Origin: an uncultured Prevotellaceae bacterium
GTDB taxonomy: Bacteria; Bacteroidota; Bacteroidia; Bacteroidales; Bacteroidaceae
Direction of reading: 5' to 3'
NCBI GenBank assembly: GCA_947166305.1
Contig: CAMVDV010000010.1
Location: forward strand, 1-64,000
DNA: 64,000 nt
The notes under the pieces were generated by a model that did no database searches, had not been told where the DNA came from, and saw only the letters and a list, made by a program, of their open reading frames with translations. Of the stretch, positions 40,684 to 48,506 are shown one piece after another; the first letter of the stretch is position 1, and each line of letters begins with the position of its first letter. A program made the position numbers and the translations under genes.

Positions 40684-41487
40684 ATGTCAAGAACAAATTT
40701 TGAGACTTTACTGGAGGCCGGATGTCACTTCGGCCACCTCAAGAGAAAGTGGAACCCCGCCATGGCTCCCTACATCTTCATGGAGCGCAACGGCATTCAT
40801 ATCCTCGACCTGCACAAGACTGTTGCCAAGGTTGACGAAGCTGCCGAAGCACTGAAGCAGATTGCCAAGAGCGGAAAGAAGATTCTCTTTGTCGCTACCA
40901 AGAAACAGGCCAAGCAATGCGTTGCCGACCTCGCCACCTCTGTAGGCATGCCCTACGTCATCGAGCGCTGGCCCGGCGGCATGCTCACCAACTTCCCCAC
41001 CATCCGCAAGGCTGTGAAGAAGATGGCTACCATCGATAAGCTGATTGCCGACGGCACTTTCAGCAATCTCTCCAAGCGTGAGATCCTGCAGGTGAGCCGT
41101 CAGCGTGCAAAGCTCGAGAAGAACCTCGGCTCCATCGCCGACCTCAACCGTCTGCCTTCTGCTCTCTTCGTCGTTGACGTACTGAAGGAACAGATTGCAG
41201 TCCGCGAGGCAAACCGTCTGGGCATCCCCGTGTTCGGCATCGTCGACACAAACAGCAACCCTGACAACATCGACTTCGTCATCCCCGCTAACGACGATGC
41301 AAGCAAGAGCATCGAGGTCATCCTCCAGGCTTGCTGCGCCGCCATCAACGAGGGTCTCGAAGAGCGCAAGGCCGAGAAAGCCGACAGCGATGCTGCTGCC
41401 GAGCAGGAAGACCAACCCGTGAAGAGGGGACGTCGCAGCGGCAAGGCTCGCGAAGAGGAAGAAGAAGAAGCACCCGAGGCTGAATAA
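40684..41487 (+). CDS. rpsB: 30S ribosomal protein S2
   Basis: 267 residues from the ATG at 40684 (MSRTNFETLLEAGCHFGHL). The longer frame from 40615 lies in repeat DNA and is rejected. Family blocks: KRKWNPAMAPYIFMERNGIHI, FVATKKQAKQ, RWPGGMLTNFPTIRK and FGIVDTNSNPDNIDFVIPANDDA. The C terminus is an acidic/basic low-complexity tail (EEEEEAPEAE), as in other Bacteroidetes. Paired with tsf downstream, as almost always. Confidence 0.97.
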   Translation: MSRTNFETLLEAGCHFGHLKRKWNPAMAPYIFMERNGIHILDLHKTVAKVDEAAEALKQIAKSGKKILFVATKKQAKQCVADLATSVGMPYVIERWPGGMLTNFPTIRKAVKKMATIDKLIADGTFSNLSKREILQVSRQRAKLEKNLGSIADLNRLPSALFVVDVLKEQIAVREANRLGIPVFGIVDTNSNPDNIDFVIPANDDASKSIEVILQACCAAINEGLEERKAEKADSDAAAEQEDQPVKRGRRSGKAREEEEEEAPEAE

Positions 41488-41514
41488 AATAGTGGTCGGA
41501 GAATAATGGTTAGA

Positions 41515-41640
41515 GGTTAGAGGATTGCACAGGCTGCTGATTTCAATGCCAAGGTATTCTCTAACCTCTTATTTCTAACCTCAAACCTCTCACCCCTAAC
41601 CACTCACTTCTCACCCCTAACCTCTTACTTCAAATCAAAC
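41515..41640. repeat. 7-bp array (CTAACCT) between rpsB and tsf
   Basis: About ten 7-bp units CTAACCT, CTTATTT, CTCACCC; near the left end GGTTAGAGGTTAGAG runs in the opposite sense, so the two parts could pair as a loose hairpin. Confidence 0.8.
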
Positions 41641-41672
41641 TTGAATTATAAACTCTAAACAAAGATATTACT

Positions 41673-42665
41673 ATGGAAGTTACAATGAATGACATCAAGA
41701 AGCTCCGCGAGATGACGGGCGCAGGCTTGGCCGACTGCAAGAAGGCTCTGGCCGAAAGCGACGACATGGACGGTGCTGTGGCATATCTGCGCAAGAAAGG
41801 TCAGGCCGTTGCTGCAAAGCGTAGCGACCGCGAGGCTGCCGAAGGTTGCGTGCTCGTAAAGGCTGAGAACGGCTTTGCCGCCATCATCGCCCTGAAGTGC
41901 GAGACTGACTTCGTGGCCAACAATGCCGACTTCGTAGCTCTCACACAGAGCATCCTCGACGCTGCCGTTGCCGCTAAGTGCAAGACTCTCGACGAGGTGA
42001 AGGCTCTGCCCATGGGCGAAGGCACCGTTGCCGACGCTGTTACCGCACGCAGCGGTATCACTGGCGAGAAGATGGAGCTGGATGGTTATTGCACCATCGA
42101 AGGCGAAAACATTGCCACCTACAACCACATGAACCGCAATGGACTCTGCACCATGCTTGCACTGAACAAGAAGGTGGACGATGAGACCGTCGGTAAGAAC
42201 ATCGCCATGCAGATTGCAAGTGCAGCTCCCGTGGCAATCGACGAGAGCGGCGTGCCTCAGAGCGTGAAGGACAACGAGCTTTCCGTTGCCATCGAGAAGT
42301 CGAAGAGCGAACAGATTCAGAAGGCTGTGGAGGCTGCCATCAAGAAGGCAGGCTTCAACCCCGCTCACTTCGACAGCGAAGATCACATGGAGAGCAATCA
42401 GGCAAAGGGCTGGATTACTGCCGACGACGTGGCAAAGGTGAAGGAAATCATCGCCACTGTTTCCGCAGAGAAGGCTGCAAACCTCAACGAGGCTATGATT
42501 CAGAACATCGCCAAAGGCCGTCTGAACAAGTTCCTCAAGGAGAATTGCCTGCTCAGCCAGGAGTACATCTGGGACAAGAACATGACAGTAGAGGCTTACC
42601 TCAAGAGCGTCGACAAGGAACTCACTGTCACCGACTTCAAACGCTTCACACTGCGTGCCGAATAA
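41673..42665 (+). CDS. tsf: Elongation factor Ts
   Basis: 330 residues. Nucleotide exchange factor for EF-Tu. UBA-like N terminus (IKKLREMTGAGLADCKKAL), the TDFVA motif (KCETDFVANNADF), then the two core subdomains with HMNRNGLCTMLALN and IAMQIASAAP. The length, larger than in E. coli, is usual in Bacteroidetes. Ends at a clear terminator (42689-42719), so rpsB-tsf forms the end of the ribosomal block. Confidence 0.97.
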   Translation: MEVTMNDIKKLREMTGAGLADCKKALAESDDMDGAVAYLRKKGQAVAAKRSDREAAEGCVLVKAENGFAAIIALKCETDFVANNADFVALTQSILDAAVAAKCKTLDEVKALPMGEGTVADAVTARSGITGEKMELDGYCTIEGENIATYNHMNRNGLCTMLALNKKVDDETVGKNIAMQIASAAPVAIDESGVPQSVKDNELSVAIEKSKSEQIQKAVEAAIKKAGFNPAHFDSEDHMESNQAKGWITADDVAKVKEIIATVSAEKAANLNEAMIQNIAKGRLNKFLKENCLLSQEYIWDKNMTVEAYLKSVDKELTVTDFKRFTLRAE

Positions 42666-42688
42666 TTCACGCTGAACGTTTCATAATG

Positions 42689-42719
42689 ATGCCCCGCAAG
42701 CCAAAAACTTGTGGGGCAT
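42689..42719 (+). terminator. Terminator of rpsB-tsf
   Basis: ATGCCCC (42689-42695) pairs with GGGGCAT (42713-42719) with more pairing inside, followed by TTTATTTTT. Confidence 0.85.
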
Positions 42720-43025
42720 TTTATTTTTGACGGAAATGGAAGCAAAGAAGGAAGTCGAGGTTGCCGAATGGGGCTTGTGGGCACTTTTATTTATAACGGG
42801 AACGGAAGCAAAGAATTTACTGAGAAGTTGTTTCCGAGTTTAATGCTTTCTGGCCGTTTTGCCTTTCGAGACACATCGTGACGTGTCCGCCATCTGCGAC
42901 ATATCCACACCTGCCGCACCTTCGCAATGGGCATGGACACGTCATGGCGAGTCCCTAAACGGCGAGTTCGGCATTGTCTCTGATAGCTTCCTATAAATAT
43001 ATACTCTGACAGGCGTTGGCCGTGT
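42720..43025. repeat. tsf-MCE spacer with imperfect duplications
   Basis: About 300 bp, no gene. CTTGTGGG, TTTTAT and ACGG...GGAAGCAAAG blocks occur twice (about 42706-42750 and 42774-42820), followed by loose copies of the REP-like palindrome (GACGTGTCCGCC, CACGTCATGGCG) up to 42960. Confidence 0.65.
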
Positions 43026-43913
43026 TTACTTGCCTTCCTTTCTGCCAAAGACGGAGAAGTGAACGTAGCGCTTGGGATGGGCCTTGAGGTCGGTGACGAG
43101 GCTATCGGCGCTCTGCACGGTGTGGTTGAGGTTGTCGTACATCGACGGGTCGTTTATCAGTTTGCCGAGCGTTCCCTTTGGACTTTGTATCTGTTCCATC
43201 ATGCTGTGAACGCTGCTGATGGTCTGATTGACGCTGTCGAGCGTGGCCTGCAGGTCGAGCTGGTTCATCTTGTCGGTCAGCGTAGTGACGTTCTCGCCGG
43301 CCTTTGTGAAGGTGCCGGTCAGCCGTGGGATGTCGTTGCGGAGCAAGGTGTTGAGCTGTTCGCTGCTCTTGTTGAGGTTCTCCGTGACGAGCTCTGCGTT
43401 CTGAATGATGAGGGGCAGATTGGGATCGGAAACGAGCTTATTGAGCGTAGCAACAAGGGTGTCGACTTTTGCCACGACCTGTTCGAGCTGAGGCACCATT
43501 GCTCCAACTTTTTTCATCACGCCGCTCACGTCGGTGCCCGGTATTGTGTCGCCCGGGCTGTAGGCTTCGCTGGGATTGGTGGCGAGCATCATGTTAAGGG
43601 TACAGCCTCCGAGCAAGGCCTCGTCGAGCTGAGCGGTGCTTCCCTTGGGGATGCGGAGCCCCTTCTCGGTGCTTATCTCTACCACGACGTTGCCCGGATG
43701 AAGGAAGTCGTAGCGGATGTCGCTCACTATGCCCACCTTGTATCCGTCGGCATAGACGGAGCTGCTCTTTGCCAAACCCTTTGTGTTGTTGAAGGAAATG
43801 TAATATACCTTACTGCTGCTGAAGAGATTCACTCCCTTCAAGAACTTTATGCCGAGGAAGAGTGCGACGATGGCGATGACGCCCGTCAGTCCTATCTTTG
43901 CTTCTGTTTTCAC
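43026..43913 (-). CDS. MCE (MlaD-type) lipid-transport protein
   Basis: 295 residues. One N-terminal membrane helix (about 7-23, IGLTGVIAIVALFLGIKFL), then the MCE domain (YYISFNNTKGLAKSSSVYADGYKVG ... LDEALLGGCTLNMML) and a long C-terminal helical region with LDSVNQTISSVHSMMEQI and GTLGKLINDP. MCE proteins form periplasmic rings or tunnels that move phospholipids between membranes. The usual partner genes (ATPase mlaF, permease mlaE) are not next to it in this window. Downstream of the amidase gene on the same strand, an arrangement often seen in Bacteroidetes. Confidence 0.92.
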   Translation of the reverse strand: MKTEAKIGLTGVIAIVALFLGIKFLKGVNLFSSSKVYYISFNNTKGLAKSSSVYADGYKVGIVSDIRYDFLHPGNVVVEISTEKGLRIPKGSTAQLDEALLGGCTLNMMLATNPSEAYSPGDTIPGTDVSGVMKKVGAMVPQLEQVVAKVDTLVATLNKLVSDPNLPLIIQNAELVTENLNKSSEQLNTLLRNDIPRLTGTFTKAGENVTTLTDKMNQLDLQATLDSVNQTISSVHSMMEQIQSPKGTLGKLINDPSMYDNLNHTVQSADSLVTDLKAHPKRYVHFSVFGRKEGK

Positions 43914-43994
43914 TTCTTGTTTTTATTGTTTAGCGTTTAACGTGAAAAAGCCAAGGCGCTGGAGTGCCGGCGAGTTTCCTTTGCTCCACACCCC

Positions 43995-44037
43995 CTTTAA
44001 CCTTTTAACATTTTAACTTTCTAACCTTTTAACCTTC
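43995..44037. repeat. Octamer array (TTTTAACC)
   Basis: CTTTTAAC/ATTTTAAC units between the MCE and amidase genes; same type as 11360 and 20257. Confidence 0.7.
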
Positions 44038-44793
44038 TCAGCTTTTCCCTTTCTTATATGCCACGAATGCATTGTAGATGCTCTTTGCCAGGGCATTGAC
44101 TCCAGCCGTGGAGGTGAGGTAGGCTGCTTCGGAGGGGTTGTTGATGTAGCCCAGTTCGATGAGAATGCTGGGCATGCTTGTGGCACGGAGCACAAGGAAT
44201 CCGGCCTGATGCACGCCTTTGTCGACGCGACCCGCCGTGCTTCTGAACTGTTTCTGCACGAGCCCTGCCAGCTTGACGCTGCTCTCCATGTTCTTGTCCT
44301 GCATGAGTTCGAAGATGATGTAGCTTTCGCTGGAGTTGGGATCGAAGCCCTCGTACTTCTCTTCGTAGTCGTTCTCGAGCGTAATGACGGAGTTTTCTCG
44401 CTTGGCCACGGCAAGGTTGTCGGCCGCACGGTGCATTCCGAGGGTGTAGGTCTCAGTGCCTCGCGGACCCACCTTTGCTGCCGTGCTGTTCGTATGGATG
44501 CTGATGAAGAGGTCGGCCTTGGCGCGGTTGGCGATGGCGGCGCGCTCGTTTAGCTCGACAAAGACGTCGGTCTTGCGCGTATAGACCACTTTCACGTCCT
44601 TGCAATTCTGCTCCACGAGCTTGCCAAAGGCAAGGGCGACGGCCAGGTTGATGTTCTTCTCCTTGCCCGTCTTGCTCTGCGCTCCCGGGTCCTTGCCGCC
44701 GTGTCCGGCATCGATGACGAGGGTGTAGGGGAAGGCTGCCAAGCAGCATAGCGAGAGCAGGAGCGTGGAAAAGTATCGTTTTATCGTTTGCAT
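44038..44793 (-). CDS. N-acetylmuramoyl-L-alanine amidase
   Basis: 251 residues. Zinc amidase (Amidase_3) that cleaves the lactyl-amide bond between MurNAc and L-Ala in peptidoglycan, needed for cell separation. Signal peptide MQTIKRYFSTLLLSLCCLAAFPY; catalytic domain starts directly after it: VIDAGHGGKDPGA (zinc His), VVYTRKTD, DLFISIHTNS (second zinc His) and SILIELGYINNPSEA with the catalytic Glu. No AMIN or LysM domain, so it is a minimal form. A promoter box lies 29 bp upstream; followed by the MCE gene. Confidence 0.95.
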   Translation of the reverse strand: MQTIKRYFSTLLLSLCCLAAFPYTLVIDAGHGGKDPGAQSKTGKEKNINLAVALAFGKLVEQNCKDVKVVYTRKTDVFVELNERAAIANRAKADLFISIHTNSTAAKVGPRGTETYTLGMHRAADNLAVAKRENSVITLENDYEEKYEGFDPNSSESYIIFELMQDKNMESSVKLAGLVQKQFRSTAGRVDKGVHQAGFLVLRATSMPSILIELGYINNPSEAAYLTSTAGVNALAKSIYNAFVAYKKGKS

Positions 44794-44821
44794 TTAGCCA
44801 CAAATAAGCACATTTCGCGTG

Positions 44822-44829
44822 CAAAGTTA
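44822..44829 (-). promoter_or_regulatory. -7 box for the amidase gene
   Basis: Minus-strand TAACTTTG, 29 bp before the start at 44793. Confidence 0.65.
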
Positions 44830-45080
44830 CGGAAAATAACTGAATAATTCAAGAAATGGGAAACCAAATATCGCTGAGTCTGCGGAAAACACGCTGTGGG
44901 GCCTCTCTGCGAAAGCACTGCGTCGCGGGAAGCAGGGCTTCGGAGTTCGGCCGACGCTGTGGGGGTCGGAGAGCCTCGCCGAGGGCTGTCCGGGGGCGCG
45001 GAGAGGGGAGTTTGGCGGAAACTTTAGGGGGATGCGGCATTTTTTGGCGCGGAGTGTGCCGACATTCCGTTTTTTCTTGC
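44830..45080. other. G+C-rich divergent spacer without a supported gene
   Basis: Between the amidase promoter and the promoter at 45081. Very G+C-rich in the middle. Open frames on both strands here have an arginine/cysteine-rich composition and no family features, so none is called. Confidence 0.6.
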
Positions 45081-45088
45081 TAACTTTG
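45081..45088 (+). promoter_or_regulatory. -7 box for the 44-residue membrane protein gene
   Basis: TAACTTTG, 32 bp before the ATG at 45121. Confidence 0.65.
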
Positions 45089-45120
45089 CAGTACGGAACG
45101 TTACATTTATCTCTGAAGCT

Positions 45121-45255
45121 ATGATGATACTGACAGGATGGGGCATCTTCCTCGGCGTGGTCTATTTGGTGCTGTGGGCTGATGCTTTCTACTACAGATA
45201 CAACCTCCCGAAGGTTTGCAAAAAGGTGTTTGATGCTTTCACGGAGGAGGAATAG
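45121..45255 (+). CDS. 44-residue membrane protein
   Basis: Translates as MMILTGWGIFLGVVYLVLWA then DAFYYRYNLPKVCKKVFDAF TEEE. One membrane helix fills residues 3-20 and the C terminus is charged, so it is a small single-pass inner-membrane protein. A good promoter is 32 bp upstream, and its last 23 bases overlap the start of the DUF6359-like lipoprotein gene, which suggests translational coupling. Family not recognised. Confidence 0.6.
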   Translation: MMILTGWGIFLGVVYLVLWADAFYYRYNLPKVCKKVFDAFTEEE

Positions 45256-45784
45256 CCTATGGCTGCTGTGCCTGCTGACGGTCTGCTGCCAGAAGATTGA
45301 CACGACGGTCAGTCCCTCGGCGGGCGACGGCGAAGGCCTTTCGGCGGAAGACGTGCATGTGGTGGGCACGGGCGAAGGGACGATGGAGTGCCCATTCACC
45401 GTGACGGACGTGCAGACGCTGTCGCTTTCGGCGGACGAGCCTGTGTGGGTCGTCGGCTACATGGTGGGCACGGCGTACCGCTCGATGGGCAATGCCGAGT
45501 TCAACGCCGAGGCCCGGAACAACTCGAACATCCTCCTTGCGGCCGACTCGCTGTGCTCCGATGCCGAGAAGTGCATTCCCGTGGAGCTTAATTCCTCCAA
45601 GCTGAAGTCGGCCTATTCGCTTCCCTCCAACCCTCAGCGCCTGCACCATTGCCTGCTCCTGCGGGGCGTTCCGTCCACCTATCTTCACAGAAAAGGCCTG
45701 CGCGAAGTTTCGGCAGGCCTGTGGATGAACGGGTTCGACGTCGCAAAGGTGGCGCCTGAGCCTTGGGGGATTATTTCGTTGTGA
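45233..45784 (+). CDS. DUF6359-like OB-fold lipoprotein
   Basis: 183 residues from ATG 45233. Short lipoprotein signal with lipobox LLTVC (Cys18). The mature part matches the DUF6359 pattern: a sentence-like block PVWVVGYMVGTAYRSMG, NNSNILLAADSLC, CIPVELNSSKLKSAYSL and HHCLLLRGVPSTYL, an OB-fold strand order. Function unknown; such domains occur on surface lipoproteins of Bacteroidetes. The longer frame from 45182 would place the signal peptide internally and is rejected. Its 3' end overlaps the convergent export gene by 14 bp. Confidence 0.75.
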   Translation: MLSRRRNSLWLLCLLTVCCQKIDTTVSPSAGDGEGLSAEDVHVVGTGEGTMECPFTVTDVQTLSLSADEPVWVVGYMVGTAYRSMGNAEFNAEARNNSNILLAADSLCSDAEKCIPVELNSSKLKSAYSLPSNPQRLHHCLLLRGVPSTYLHRKGLREVSAGLWMNGFDVAKVAPEPWGIISL

Positions 45785-46583
45785 CCATAACGATAGTGAC
45801 GATGGCCGAGATGACGCTGATGATGCTGGCGCCAGCCCCGAGGAATGCGTAGAAGGCACTGCTCTTGATGCTCTGGCTCTTGTTGGGCTCGACGTAGATA
45901 AGGTCGTTCTGCTGTACATAGTAGGCCTCGCTCTGGAAGATGTCGGTGCTGGTGAGGTCGATGGGATACTTCTTGCGTTCCCCGCCTTCCTCGCGGTAGA
46001 GGGTGACCTTTTGGCGCAGGCCTGTGTCGGCAATGTCGCCGCATCGGGCCAGCACGTCGAGGATGGTGTTGCGCTCACTGGTGAGGCTGACCACCTGAGG
46101 CGCCTTGACTGCGCCGAGCACTGCCACGCGGGCATTGAGCAGACGCACCGTCACCTCAGGGTCCTTGATGAGGTTTTTCTCCACAATCTGTTCTTCGATG
46201 CGGCGCGCAGCCTCGTCGCTTGTCAGTCCGGCCACGTTGACGCGGCCCACGGCAGGCAGGGTGATGATGCCGTCGTTGCTCACGGTGTAGCCGTAAGCAT
46301 TGGTCATGCTGCCGCTGCCGGCAACGTTCGTAGAGTTGGTACCCGCCGTTCCCATCATCACATCCTGCGCGAAGATGGAGAGGAGCTCAGGCTCGCTGCA
46401 GGTCACCTTGACCAGGACTTGGTCGGCCGGCTTGAGCCGCATCTCATACTGCTGCATGATCTGCTGCCCCTGGCGGAACACCTCGTCGGGGTCCTGGAAG
46501 TACACGATTTTCTTTGTCGACACACAGCTCGACATCAGCAGCAAGGCTGAGAGCGCGAGCAGAAGGTAGGATGTTTTTTTCAT
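45771..46583 (-). CDS. Polysaccharide export lipoprotein (Wza-like, short)
   Basis: 270 residues. Signal with lipobox MSSC (Cys20), Poly_export domain (MRLKPADQVLVKVTCSEPELL, YTVSNDGIITLPAVGRVNVAG), an SLBB domain (VAVLGAVKAPQVVSLTSERNTILDVLARCG) and a hydrophobic C-terminal helix (FLGAGASIISVISAIVTIV), which in Wza forms the outer-membrane barrel. Stands alone here, 15 kb from the larger SLBB protein at 60880. Frame opening upstream to 46808 crosses array H and the promoter, so the ATG at 46583 is used. Confidence 0.9.
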   Translation of the reverse strand: MKKTSYLLLALSALLLMSSCVSTKKIVYFQDPDEVFRQGQQIMQQYEMRLKPADQVLVKVTCSEPELLSIFAQDVMMGTAGTNSTNVAGSGSMTNAYGYTVSNDGIITLPAVGRVNVAGLTSDEAARRIEEQIVEKNLIKDPEVTVRLLNARVAVLGAVKAPQVVSLTSERNTILDVLARCGDIADTGLRQKVTLYREEGGERKKYPIDLTSTDIFQSEAYYVQQNDLIYVEPNKSQSIKSSAFYAFLGAGASIISVISAIVTIVMVTTK

Positions 46584-46604
46584 AGCATTTTTTAATTTTC
46601 TGCG

Positions 46605-46612
46605 CAAAGGTA
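46605..46612 (-). promoter_or_regulatory. -7 box for the short Wza-like gene
   Basis: Minus-strand TACCTTTG, 22 bp before the start at 46583. Confidence 0.65.
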
Positions 46613-46761
46613 AGAAATAAAATCCGAAAAACGAGGCTATCGGCCGAGAAATGTGCAGAAAAACATCGTTTTCCGTGCCGTCAGCCCCCATTCGCCGTGC
46701 TTCCATGCCGCCGTCGGCACTTCCCGGAAGCCGACATCGCGTTGCCCGACTCCCGACGTCG

Positions 46762-46849
46762 TACAGGGTTTTGTTTGCAGGGTCATGATGCTGCAATTGC
46801 ATGGTCATGATGCTGCAATTGCACGGTCATGATGCTGCAAACAACCCAG
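46762..46849. repeat. Array H: exact 22-bp tandem repeats (CATGATGCTGCAATTGCA)
   Basis: Anchors at 46784, 46806 and 46828, 22 bp apart, with a degenerate unit before. Between divergent genes; the remaining spacer up to 46938 has a TTTTCAC/TTTTCCC 7-bp array (46896-46932). Confidence 0.9.
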
Positions 46850-46938
46850 CCTGCGGCGCGAAGAGCCGGAGGGAAGGGCTTCGGACAGCGCGGCAGCAAA
46901 TTTTTCACTTTTCACTTTTCCCTTTTCCCTTTTTTTCG

Positions 46939-46946
46939 TACCTTTG
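46939..46946 (+). promoter_or_regulatory. -7 box for the HAD gene
   Basis: TACCTTTG, 28 bp before the ATG at 46975. Confidence 0.7.
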
Positions 46947-46974
46947 CAGCCGAAACGAAACATTCAGACAGACA

Positions 46975-47394
46975 ATGACGATAGCAGTAGACTTCGACGG
47001 AACCATCGTCGAGCACCGTTACCCCGAAATCGGCAAGGAACTTCCCTTTGCCACGCAGACGCTCAGGATGCTCATCGAGCAGCGCCACAAACTTATCCTC
47101 TGGACCGTGCGCGAGGGCCAGCTCCTCGACGACGCCGTGGAGTGGTGCCGGAAGCGCGGCGTGGAGTTCTACGCCATCAACAAGGACTTCCCCGAAGAAG
47201 ACATAAGCAAGAACCGCAGCTTCAGCCGGAAACTCAAGGCAGACGTCTGGATAGACGACCGAAACATAGGCGGTCTGCCCGACTGGGGCACCATCTATCA
47301 GATGATAACCGAAAGAAAGACCTACGAAGAAGTGCTCGCAGAGCGATGGCAGAGCGAGCCGGAGAAGCCAAAGAAGAAATGGTGGCAGTTCTGA
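46975..47394 (+). CDS. BT0820-type HAD hydrolase
   Basis: 139 residues from ATG 46975. HAD motif I is DFDGT at residues 6-10 (VDFDGTIVEHRYPEIG), followed by LILWTVREGQLLDDAVEW and the late acidic motif VWIDDRNIGGLPDWG. The cap domain is minimal. This compact form is a Bacteroidetes family (BT0820-like) of predicted phosphatases; the substrate is unknown. The frame from 46801 runs through array H and the promoter and is rejected. Followed by the 53-residue membrane protein with its own promoter. Confidence 0.9.
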   Translation: MTIAVDFDGTIVEHRYPEIGKELPFATQTLRMLIEQRHKLILWTVREGQLLDDAVEWCRKRGVEFYAINKDFPEEDISKNRSFSRKLKADVWIDDRNIGGLPDWGTIYQMITERKTYEEVLAERWQSEPEKPKKKWWQF

Positions 47395-47548
47395 AGAGGA
47401 CAGGAAGAGCACTCCCGGCGGGCACAAAGCACACCCCTTTGGCCTAAAATTCAGCGCACCGACCCCCTCTTTACGCTCCCACATCACATTTTTCGGCATT
47501 CTTCCCTCATTTTTCATCTTTAATTTTTCATATTTAATTTCTTCTTCG

Positions 47549-47556
47549 TACCTTTG
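47549..47556 (+). promoter_or_regulatory. -7 box for the 53-residue membrane protein
   Basis: TACCTTTG, 29 bp before the ATG at 47586. Confidence 0.7.
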
Positions 47557-47585
47557 CAAAAGCAATACACTAAACACACACAAAT

Positions 47586-47747
47586 ATGAACAAGTATCTG
47601 GGAATAATCCTCATCGTGCTCGGCGCACTGATGCTCATCTTCAGCTATGTCCTCAGCCTCGAAGACTATAACTTCTACAACATCGGCGCCCTGCTCATCA
47701 TCATCTGCGGCATCGTCACGCACATCTACGTGACAAAGCGCTCATGA
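47586..47747 (+). CDS. 53-residue two-helix membrane protein
   Basis: Starts MNKYLGIILIVLGALMLIFS and continues YVLSLEDYNFYNIGALLIII, ending CGIVTHIYVTKRS. Two hydrophobic helices (about 5-22 and 34-47) around a short acidic loop, with a basic C terminus. Similar small two-helix proteins are common in Bacteroidetes; function unknown. Own promoter upstream. The gap to the next gene is 55 bp, so the barrel gene may be in the same transcript. Confidence 0.75.
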   Translation: MNKYLGIILIVLGALMLIFSYVLSLEDYNFYNIGALLIIICGIVTHIYVTKRS

Positions 47748-47802
47748 CCCTTGCCGCCCCATCCGGCACGGCACACCATCATCCCAACCAACCCCCACAG
47801 CT

Positions 47803-48453
47803 ATGAAAGCCACCCGAACAGCTATGGCTCTGCTTGCCGTGCTCTGTCTCGCGCAGACGGCAAGGGCTCAGTACGACGAAACCGACGAAGTGGAGGAATG
47901 GACACTCGACCTCGACGAGGAAGAAACGCCCAAACCGCAGCACAAGGAGTACAAAAACGCTCTCTACCTCCAGTATTCCGCCTCACGATACAAGCCAGGC
48001 GACGACGCATCGCGCTTCCACATGAACGAAATGGCCGTGGGCTACTTCCGCAGCATACAGGTCGTGGAGGAGAAACCCTACTTCGTGGAAGCCGGAGCCA
48101 ACATGCAATTCTCATGGGAGACAAGCCACCTCAAGGCCCGCCTCCTCACCTTTCGCGTCCCCATCAACGTCGTCTACAAGATCTACCCTTGGCGCGACAA
48201 GGACTTTGCCATCGCCCCGTTTGCCGGAGTCTCACTGCGCGCCATAGCCATGGCAAGGGAGCGCACCGCCCAGCACAGCACCAATCTTCTCGCCGACGGC
48301 GGCTGGAAAAGCTTCCAGGTAGCGTGGCAAGTGGGACTACGCTTCAGCCTTCAGCACTACTTCCTTGGCGTCAGCTACTCGCGCGACTTTCGCGACTCCA
48401 GCAAATTCCCCGGCATCCGCCAGTGCAACGTACAGCTCGGCTACTGCTTCTGA
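47803..48453 (+). CDS. Outer-membrane beta-barrel protein
   Basis: 216 residues. Signal peptide MKATRTAMALLAVLCLAQTARAQ, an acidic linker (to about 45), then alternating strands such as NALYLQYSASRYKPG, FVEAGANMQFSWE, NVVYKIYPW, FQVAWQVGLRFSLQ and the C-terminal strand FPGIRQCNVQLGYCF that ends with an aromatic residue, as in porin-like barrels (outer membrane beta-barrel domain). Small 8-stranded type; role unknown. 53 bp before the transglutaminase-dockerin gene. Confidence 0.85.
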   Translation: MKATRTAMALLAVLCLAQTARAQYDETDEVEEWTLDLDEEETPKPQHKEYKNALYLQYSASRYKPGDDASRFHMNEMAVGYFRSIQVVEEKPYFVEAGANMQFSWETSHLKARLLTFRVPINVVYKIYPWRDKDFAIAPFAGVSLRAIAMARERTAQHSTNLLADGGWKSFQVAWQVGLRFSLQHYFLGVSYSRDFRDSSKFPGIRQCNVQLGYCF

Positions 48454-48506
48454 AGCCGTCGGCTGCCGCCACCCCATACATTATTATATAATATAGCACA
48501 GACACC

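Noticed and set aside
44856..45083. 75-residue frame in the amidase divergent spacer
   Set aside because: Arginine/cysteine-rich composition, runs into the promoter box at 45081, no homologue features.
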